DNA of 64,000 bases from Taiwanofungus camphoratus (taxonomy: Eukaryota > Basidiomycota > Agaricomycetes > Polyporales > Taiwanofungaceae): positions 1,240,001-1,304,000 of the forward strand of contig CP021229.1 in assembly GCA_003999685.1 (NCBI GenBank), read 5' to 3'. Under the pieces are notes generated by a model that ran no database searches, was not told where the DNA came from, and was given only the letters and a program-made list of their open reading frames with translations. Positions 56,929 through 64,000 of this stretch are shown here, one piece after another; position 1 is the first letter of the stretch, and each line of letters begins with the position of its first letter. The translations under genes and the position numbers were made by a program.

Positions 56929-57507
56929 ATGCAAGCAGATCCCTTTGGTATAATAAACATTTTTACAGTACATTCATTTGTCTCTAGAGGGATTTTTTTG
57001 CCTACAGGGCAGGGCCAAAACGATGATACGTATGCGGCTCAATAGCCCTCATTTAGGGCTTCAAGAATCACCCACTATGTAGGGTGTTCCTGTCTCTCGT
57101 TCTTGAGCTACAGGTACATCTTTCCTGACCGTCGAATGTTGGGACCGTGGCGAGCTCGCAAGCTCGGCCGTGATAGTGCCCGGCCGAGAGCAGGGTGGGT
57201 GGGTATATAAATGATTGATTTTTCATGTATTTACCTCACGCGATTGCCCTCCGGGCTTCGTTCGCGCCCGTGGAGAAACCGCGCCTGCCGTCGATTTTTT
57301 CGCTTGTTATCACATCGAAAACGAGCAAAATGCGTGACACCGCCGCGTGTGCTAACTTGACTGCAAACGGCAGTAATCAAAGTAGACGACAATGCAAGGA
57401 GTTGATATCCTACGAGAACGTGTCACCAGTTTTTCCTAAAACATCAATGATAGGAATTGCCAGCACGATTGATCCACTTTATTGATGCAGGCGTGAATGA
57501 AGGTGCA
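56836..57507. other. Convergent intergenic region
   Basis: Apart from the right arm of the inverted repeat, it shows a small palindrome (AGCCCTCATTTAGGGCT) and GC-rich sequence near 57140-57200. No gene is supported. Confidence 0.45.
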
Positions 57508-59690
57508 TCAGTATTGTTCGGACTCGTTCGCAGAGGAAATGAGGACTTCCGCTTTTTCTGATCTAGGTCCGATAAAACATTTGAATGGGTGTGGGTGGCT
57601 ATGTTGGCGAGTTGCGTTGATTACCGAAACAATGATATGAATTGTGATAGAAAGCACATACCTAATTGCTCCAGTGGAATATTCAATCACAGGGTCTATC
57701 ACCTGGCCATCCTGTACTGGCTTCGAGATATGGAATGCTGCCAGCGACATGGCGCACAACAAGAAGACAGAGGCTTCCGCGAGATGCATTCCTGAGATTC
57801 CGTTAGAAGGAAGGTTAAGCATGTCAGCTGCGGCGTACCAGGACAAATGCTAGCAACGTCATATATGGTGAGTGAGAAGCTATTCCAGGGTCAATTGGAC
57901 TGACCGTCTCCCAAACCCGAAGGCAACTTGACGAGGGTCCTGCTCTGGAGCTTTGGCATCTGCAGGCATGAATCTGTCTGGATTGAAAGTGAACGGGTCT
58001 GTGTAAGTGTTGGGATCGTGGAGAAACTTCCTGCTCTAGATGTGAACTTGAGAACAAAGCAGAATGCCTGCGTGACCTACCAGACATTGGCTATCACAAT
58101 AGAACCTTTCGGAAGAAAATAGCCTGCATGGATGTCATCCTTGACGAGGCGATGGGGTACTCCTTTGATTGCCATGCAGGGTCAGGAGAGATTGGTAGCA
58201 GAGTCTCTGCGAAGTTCTCACCTAATGGTCCAGCAGGATTCCATCTGAGGACTTCCCAGCACAAAGCACTGATATAAGGCAAGCGGTCACGATCGGCGAG
58301 CGTAGGAAGCCTTTCGTTCCCGACGACTTCATCTATCTCACGTTGTGCTTTCTTCTGCATTTCTGGATAGCACATCATAGCCAGGAAGAAAGAGCACACT
58401 ACAGACACGATCTAGGAGATACAGTGCGCATATCGAAATGAAGGATGTGAGAATGCTGTGGAATATAAAAACAAATATTTGGTCGTACCGTATCTGTGCC
58501 AGCTTTGGAGGGCCGGAAGAAGGCATGGTCAAAAGATTCGATAGCAGTCAGTTCTGTGAGAGTGAGATACCTAAATACAATGAAGCTGCTGCCCACTTAA
58601 CGACGTCTTCGTGGTCAGGGTTATCAGCGACCTCGAGATTAATTGAGGTGAAGTTTGGTAGGGCTGTGCCTGCTCTCTTAGTAGAGCACCGTGACGGTGC
58701 TTCAGTCAAATTAACAATCAGAATCATGGATCAATGCTCACCATTTGCTCTTTGACAAGATTATAAGGAATATCACGCATGGCAGCGAACGCCTCACGCC
58801 AAACCCGAGCCTTGTCCTTCCAGCCCGCTCCAGGGACCCATTTCGGCACATGTTCCACTTGCGAAATCCGAGATGCCTCAATTCTCATATAGGTTCTGTA
58901 TACTCACATTATATACGTACGCATAGGGAAGACGTCGACCAAGAATGCCCAAGGGGAAGTTCACGTGGATAATTCATCAATTACTGTATCGACAAAATTG
59001 ATGAGAGGATCTTCGCCTTCTTGGACTTGGTATCCATGCGATAACTTCAAGATGATTGCACCTGCAGTTCTGTAAGGATCGTTTTTAACAACTTGGCAGT
59101 TCCTGTTATTAGTACATAATACTTACTTGCGGATGTGCTTCGTGAGGTGTTCAGGCTGTTGCAGAAGGCACAAAAGGAAACGAGAAGTTTCAGCTTCCAG
59201 ATGGTGTCTGAAGGCTGTTACGCTACTGCGAGTTCCGATTAATTGAGAAATGAGCCGGCGGTGTTCACGGAGAAGTTTATCATATGGGAGTAGTCCGGTT
59301 GTCCTGTCCCATCCGGCTATCTTGCCAACCATTGTTAGTGTCAGTCTATCAGAGTAGATTGAACTCTTTTTATCTAGCATCTCGAATGCGAATTTGGAAG
59401 AATTCAAAATGATAATCGGCTGCCCAAAGAGAGTGACGGATACAATATCAATAACCTAGCCAATGTTCAGCAGCTAGAAAGCACGAACAATGATTATAAG
59501 ACTAACCCCATGTCTTCCCCCATTCTGTGAATGTTTTCCACCCGTGCGAAGTCGGCATGTCCATGATGTTACCGATGAAGGGCCATCCTTTAGGACCAGG
59601 TGGAAGAGATCTTACGCTTGTAATTTGAAGAACACGACTAAGAAGATACATAGTCAGAAAAATCAAGGCAAAGTCCAACACAGTGAGCAT
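57508..59690 (-). CDS. Cytochrome P450 monooxygenase, copy 1
   Basis: A microsomal P450. The start MLTVLDFALIFLTMYLLSRV is a membrane anchor, followed by the proline-rich hinge SLPPGPKGWPFIGNIMDMP. Then come SDRLTLTMVGKIAGW, HLEAETSRFLLCLLQQ, the I-helix AGTDT with VVCSFFLAMMCYPEMQ, K-helix EVLRWNP (ExxR), VPHRLVKDDIHAGYFLPKG, the PERF-like PDRF, and FGFGRR. The heme-ligand cysteine (RICPG) lies on an 11-nt exon (57839-57849). After it come MHLAEASVFLLCAMSLAAF and the end SSANESEQY. All motifs are present, so it looks functional. The substrate cannot be told; similar fungal P450s are often annotated as sterigmatocystin-type (OrdA-like) oxidoreductases. It is related to the copy at 61092-63217. 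Confidence 0.9.
57839..57849 (-). other. 11-nt microexon with the heme cysteine, P450 copy 1
   Basis: Minus strand CATTTGTCCTG, preceded by acceptor TTGCTAG and followed by donor GTACGC. The flanking introns are 55 and 47 nt, the second with branch site CTAAC. Joining restores FGFGRR-ICPG-MHLAEA in frame. Confidence 0.85.
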
Positions 59691-61091
59691 TCTCTCAGGT
59701 TTAACAAAATGAGGGGTCCAAGTCAAAGGTGGACACCATCTGGATCAGTATAAATATGTATGAAATGCAACGCACCTGACCTTTGAGCATAGGGCTCCCT
59801 GTAGGTGATTCAATTCCCAAATCAGTAGTATGACACATTATGGGGATCTGACATCGCCATAATTGAGAATTGTGCTGGACAAACAAGATGCTTCTTCGTA
59901 TCACGCGATGTTATTGGTCGATACAGAAGTAAGTAGTCTATCCTGGTTCATCCGATCCCGGCCTTTTAGCATGGGTCCTGTGCTTACTATGTTATTGTCC
60001 GAACCTAATGGATTCATAGGATTCCGTCGGAGGACCCTCCCAGCGCGTTTATGTAGGGTAGCTGTTCGCGACCGACGAACGTAGGAAGTATTTCACTTCC
60101 AATAACTGTGTCCAACATACGCCGGGCTTTCCTGTGCACCTCCGGATAACGCATCACAGAAGGTACCAGAGTACATCGAAGCAGCTGTCCATTCCACAAT
60201 ATCTTCATCCTCACGACGTGAAGTTTGGCATAGCTGTACCCGCTGCCTGTCCAGGGTAGTGCAGCAGTTCAATGGATTGAGCATAAATAATTATTAGTAA
60301 ACACTCGCCATTTGATCTCTGACAAAACACTTGAACGTGTCATAGCCGAGATTACATGTGTATGCAACACAATAGACCACGTTACTAGATAGCGCGTTCT
60401 CAGTGGCTCTCCACACATCGTAAAGACCAATAACAAGGAGTAAGCGATATGCAATGGAATTTGCGAAGGCGGACGTGGGGGTTACAGGCCTACCAGAGAA
60501 CAAAGATATTGCTTGCATCGCGTTACATTCCTTGTCAGCACAAGTGACTTTAGATATCGAAAGGAGTGCAGTCACGATAGATACATGTGATGCCAAGATG
60601 GAGTGGACTCGACCTCATAGAGGTGTGCCGCTTCCGATTTCGAGCTCATGCTGACACAAACTGGAGTCACTAGGACATGACGGACGTTCATACAAACAGG
60701 TCACGGAAGAAGAGAGATCACCAAAGTCGTGATTGATCACAAGGTCGCATACAGCATGATGGATATGTTACCTGTTCAATAAGCGTACACCCTCGGTGGC
60801 TAGCGTTCAACCTCATCATCTTGTTGCCCCTTCCTTATATTCAAACATTCGTTCTTCAAGATATAGCAGCAGCACGCGCGAGCAAATGCTCAGTCACATC
60901 AATTGCTTACTTAAGCATATTTCGATTCAAGCTTCAGTGGGCGCATTAGTATGCGGACAAGAACATGCGTAGCATCGTCAAAATCTCGGTGTTGTCCTAT
61001 GGGATACATATCAGTAAAGAGTTTGACAAATTGCCCTAGTAATTTACACACTGATGGACTAGTGGAAGCTAGTCGTCGCGCCTGCAACCAT
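59691..61091. other. Spacer between P450 genes
   Basis: Besides the relic at 60014-60460 there is no supported gene. The right part is the 3' flank of P450 copy 2 and the left part the promoter side of copy 1. Confidence 0.45.
60014..60460 (-). pseudogene. Relic of a third P450
   Basis: Minus-strand sequence RYPEVHRKARRMLDTVIGSE, then LPTFVGREQLPYINAL, resembles CYPEAQKKAQREIDAVIGND, then LPTLADRERLPYVNAL of the neighbours. A second piece near 60300-60350 (YDTFKCFVRDQMASVY) resembles PYDFVKNQM. The ExxR helix, heme loop and N-terminus were not found, so it is a decayed copy. Confidence 0.7.
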
Positions 61092-63217
61092 TCAGGCTAG
61101 GGAGAGGATTAGAGCCTCCATTTTCGCCGAGCGTGACTTCAGAGAGCACTTAAAGGGGTGAGGGTGGCTAGATCATGTCGTGTTGAGCACCAGCATAAAG
61201 TTTTTGAATCGGAAAGGTCTACCTGATTGTGCCGGTGGAGTATTCAATCACGGGTTCCACTATTTGACCGTTCTCCACTGGCTTTGAAATGTCGAATGCA
61301 GCCAAGGACATGACGCATGAAAGAAAAACAGATGCGTCTGCAAGATACATCCCTGATGCAACGTTCGTCTGTCAGCAAGATTTACAAGATAGCAACTGCG
61401 ATATCATACCCGGACAAATCCTACAGAGACGTTATTAGCGCGGGCGCCGTTAATGAGCCGGCAACTCACCGTCTCCCAAAGCCAAACACGTATTCTCGGG
61501 GATCTTGCTCTGCCTCCCTCGTTTCCGAAGGCACAAACCTGTCTGGATTAAAAGTAAACGGGTCATGGTAGGTACAAGGGTCATGCAAGAATTTCCTGTG
61601 GGTGTGTGTTTCAGTCACTTCAACACGCATGATAGTGCTGTATAAGGTCTGCTCACCATATGTTAGGGATTATGATCGTGCCTTTCGGAATGAGGTAGCC
61701 CGCATGAATATCATCCTCAACCAGACGATGAGGAATGCCTATCAGCGTATTAGAAGAATATCATTCAGGAGCGATCGCGCTTTCACCTTGTGGGACAACA
61801 GGGTTCCATCGAAAGACCTCCCAGCACAATGCATTGACGTAAGGCAGGCGCTCGCGATCTGCCAGTGTGGGAAGCCTATCATTCCCAATGACGGCGTCGA
61901 TTTCACGCTGGGCTTTTTTCTGCGCCTCCGGATAACACATCATTGCCAGGAAGAACGTGCATATCGCGGACACGGTCTGAAAATCACGATTAAGGATGTA
62001 AAGAGATAGCCCGGACTGAAAAGTTGGTCTCACTTACAGTATCCGCTCCGCCTGGCGAGAAGCAAAAGGTCAGACATATCGTAAATTCGCGACGATAAAG
62101 ACCCACCGGAGTATAGAGAGGAAGCTGCATCCTTGACGATGCCTTCATGTTCTGGATTGACATTATCTTCGAGATTCATGGACGTAAAGCTAGGCACAGC
62201 AGTGCCCGCGGCCTGTCACAAACCGAGTAAGGACAAAATGAAACACAAGCGGTGGTATGTTTACCATCTGGTTCTTCACGAAATCATAGGGGATATCACA
62301 CATGGCGTCTAGAGCCTTGGCCCATACCTCTACCTTCTTCTTCCAGCCGGCCCCCGGCATCCATGATGGGACATATTCCACTGGTGACAATGCGTTAGGC
62401 AGCAACACGAATCAAACATGACAGGAATTGCGCACGGATAGGAAGCACGTCAACAAGAAATGCACCAGGAGCGGTAGCTAAGGAGAATTGCTCAACCGCC
62501 TTGTCGACTATATTGACTACGGGATCTTCGCCTTCTTGGACTTGATACCCGTGCGACATTTTTAGGATAATTCCGCCAGCAGTCCTACGACATCAACATC
62601 AACACAGGAACGAAGGAAACTTGTTAGTGTCAGAGATACAAACTTGCGAACTTGTTTTGCCAGTTGATCAGGCTGGCGCAGGAGACGTGCAAGGAAACGA
62701 GACGTTTCGGCTTCCATGTGCTGCGCATAGCTCGCAACCATCTTGCGACTGCCGATCAACTGACTGAATAAACGGCGGTATTCACGGAAGCGGGAACCGT
62801 AGTGGAGCAGCACAAGCGTGCGGTCCCATCCCACCAACTTGCCCCCCATTGTAAAAGTCGGGCGGTCAGAATAAATAGAGCTCTTTCTCTCAAGCATCTC
62901 GACCGCAAGTTTTGGCGAGTTGAGTATTACCATCGGCTGCCCCAACAGCGTTACAGAGACGATATCTCCTACGACCCATGTTAGTAGACAACTTAATTTT
63001 GGATATTCAGTAGTCGAGGCATACCCCAGCGTTCTCCCCATTGAGCGAAAGTTCGCCATTCATGCGACGCTGGCATATCCAAGACATTCCCAATAAGGGG
63101 CCATCCTTTTGGACCAGGAGGGAGAGAGCCTGAGCGCCTACGTTTAGAAACACGGATCAAGACAACGACAGACAGTACGACCACAACCACATCCAAGGCG
63201 GTCATTAGCTGCAACAT
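61092..63217 (-). CDS. Cytochrome P450 monooxygenase, copy 2
   Basis: A tandem paralog of copy 1. The N-terminal anchor MLQLMTALDVVVVVLSVVVL is followed by basic residues and SLPPGPKGWPLIGNVLDMP. Next are VSVTLLGQPMVILNS, SDRPTFTMGGKLVGWDR, HMEAETSRFLARLLRQ, I-helix GGADT with AICTFFLAMMCYPEAQ, EVFRWNPVVPQG (ExxR), IPHRLVEDDIHAGYLIPKG, PDRF and VFGFGRR. RICPG is on an 11-nt exon (61410-61420), then MYLADASVFLS and the end HPHPFKCSLKSRSAKM...LSLA with a stop at 61092-61094. All catalytic motifs are intact. It may start at 63205 instead (MTALD). Substrate unknown. Confidence 0.9.
61410..61420 (-). other. 11-nt microexon with the heme cysteine, P450 copy 2
   Basis: Minus strand GATTTGTCCGG, preceded by acceptor CTCTGTAG and followed by donor GTATGA. 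Joining gives FGFGRR-ICPG-MYLADA in frame. Position, length and phase match the microexon of copy 1. Confidence 0.85.
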
Positions 63218-64000
63218 TTTTGCTCGAACACGGGATGGGAACTTTAGAGAGATGGGCCAGGGCTGGGAAATATATAGCGGACTAGCTCAAGCTATAACAG
63301 CGGTAATCCGAGACAGTGTACTCCGTTGCCATACAGCGAAACATCGCATAGGGTGGCAAACGTTTCAGTCTTCTAAGATGGGCCCAATAGTGGAACCTCA
63401 TGCACGATGTAGGCTTCGCCCGAGGATCCTCGGATTCCTTCCTACCCTGCTAGCGACCGCGCATGGGACTGTATGTATACAGGTGATATGTATGCCGTAG
63501 ATCGGCGCTTTCGCGGGTCGAAACACTGGGCAATGAATGGCCTCAAGACTTCTGTCCGAGGATGGCCTGAGTGGGCTCTGCCTAAGCCATTCGTAGTCGG
63601 GTCACGAGTGAGCAGAGACGCTGTAACGTCAAGTTGAGGTAGATCCTGTCCAGATTGTTCGGCGATGCTGGTATGCTGGGTTCGATCCTCTCAACGTGTT
63701 TTGAAGACCAACCAGGCTGTCGGAATGCGACTGGCAGAGGGAAACAACCGAGGAAGGAAGGAAAATGGGGAAAGAATGGTCTCCAGTCCGTTGAGTCACG
63801 TGGCGCCAAATAGGTACGAGGAGGTGGTAGTACGTGTTCCCCGCTCAATAGCCCTCGTGAGGATTCTCTGGATATGAGGATTTCAGACATAGTGTATTCT
63901 CATTCTTAGCAATTCATCTTCGCTGCTTGACAAGCTTCTCGTCTATCGAAGTATAGAAATTGCCTTGAAGTGATCGTTCCAGCACTGACAGTGTAGTGCT
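63218..64000. other. Right-edge region
   Basis: Upstream flank of P450 copy 2. Frames at 63582-63890 (minus) and 63665-63877 (plus) have no recognisable domain. Confidence 0.45.

Noticed and set aside
1-64000. CRISPR array, operon, riboswitch or prokaryotic features
   Set aside because: No regularly spaced repeats were seen, and gene structure is plainly eukaryotic with spliceosomal introns.

Overview
The window is nuclear DNA of a filamentous fungus, almost certainly a mushroom-forming basidiomycete (Agaricomycetes). Evidence: most genes are cut by short GT-AG introns of about 47-70 nt, genes are packed head to head and tail to tail without operons, and the families are typical of that group (F-box/LRR-like protein, tandem clan P450s, S/T-rich single-pass membrane protein, multi-pass protein with a glycosylated ectodomain, Tad-like LINE, intron-containing tRNA-Val genes).

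Layout. 1-16.5 kb: an F-box protein running off the left edge, a small inverted-repeat element, a class-3-like aldehyde dehydrogenase (nine introns, all resolved), Xaa-Pro aminopeptidase P, a NIPA-type magnesium transporter, mitochondrial ribosomal protein uS7, about 2 kb with no convincing gene, and a fused AtuA/DUF4387 protein. 16.7-32.7 kb: two paralogous zinc-finger SDE3/MOV10-like RNA helicases transcribed away from each other, enclosing a LINE with a 1671-codon open reading frame, its duplicated tails, the 3' end of another LINE copy, and the proteasome ATPase gene RPT6. 34-50 kb: a nucleotidyltransferase-like gene, MRS2, an S/T-rich membrane protein, a TPR protein, an unknown multi-pass protein, a P-loop kinase, an oxysterol-binding protein flanked by two tRNA-Val genes of different anticodon, and the GPI-anchor enzyme GPI3. 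50-64 kb: a purine-cytosine permease between two copies of a 126-bp fold-back MITE, a membrane protein gene with a probable in-frame stop and a 60-bp inverted repeat at its 3' end, and a P450 cluster of two complete genes around a relic.

Most genes are unrelated housekeeping genes and need not cooperate. The parts that look biologically linked are the helicase pair (the SDE3/MOV10 family acts in RNA silencing and retroelement control) around the LINE, and the P450 tandem array. The most unusual structural signals are very small exons: a 3-nt exon in the AtuA-like gene and an 11-nt exon carrying the heme-ligand cysteine in both P450s. Exon borders were worked out by eye from frame, splice sites and family conservation. 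There was no transcript evidence and no database search.
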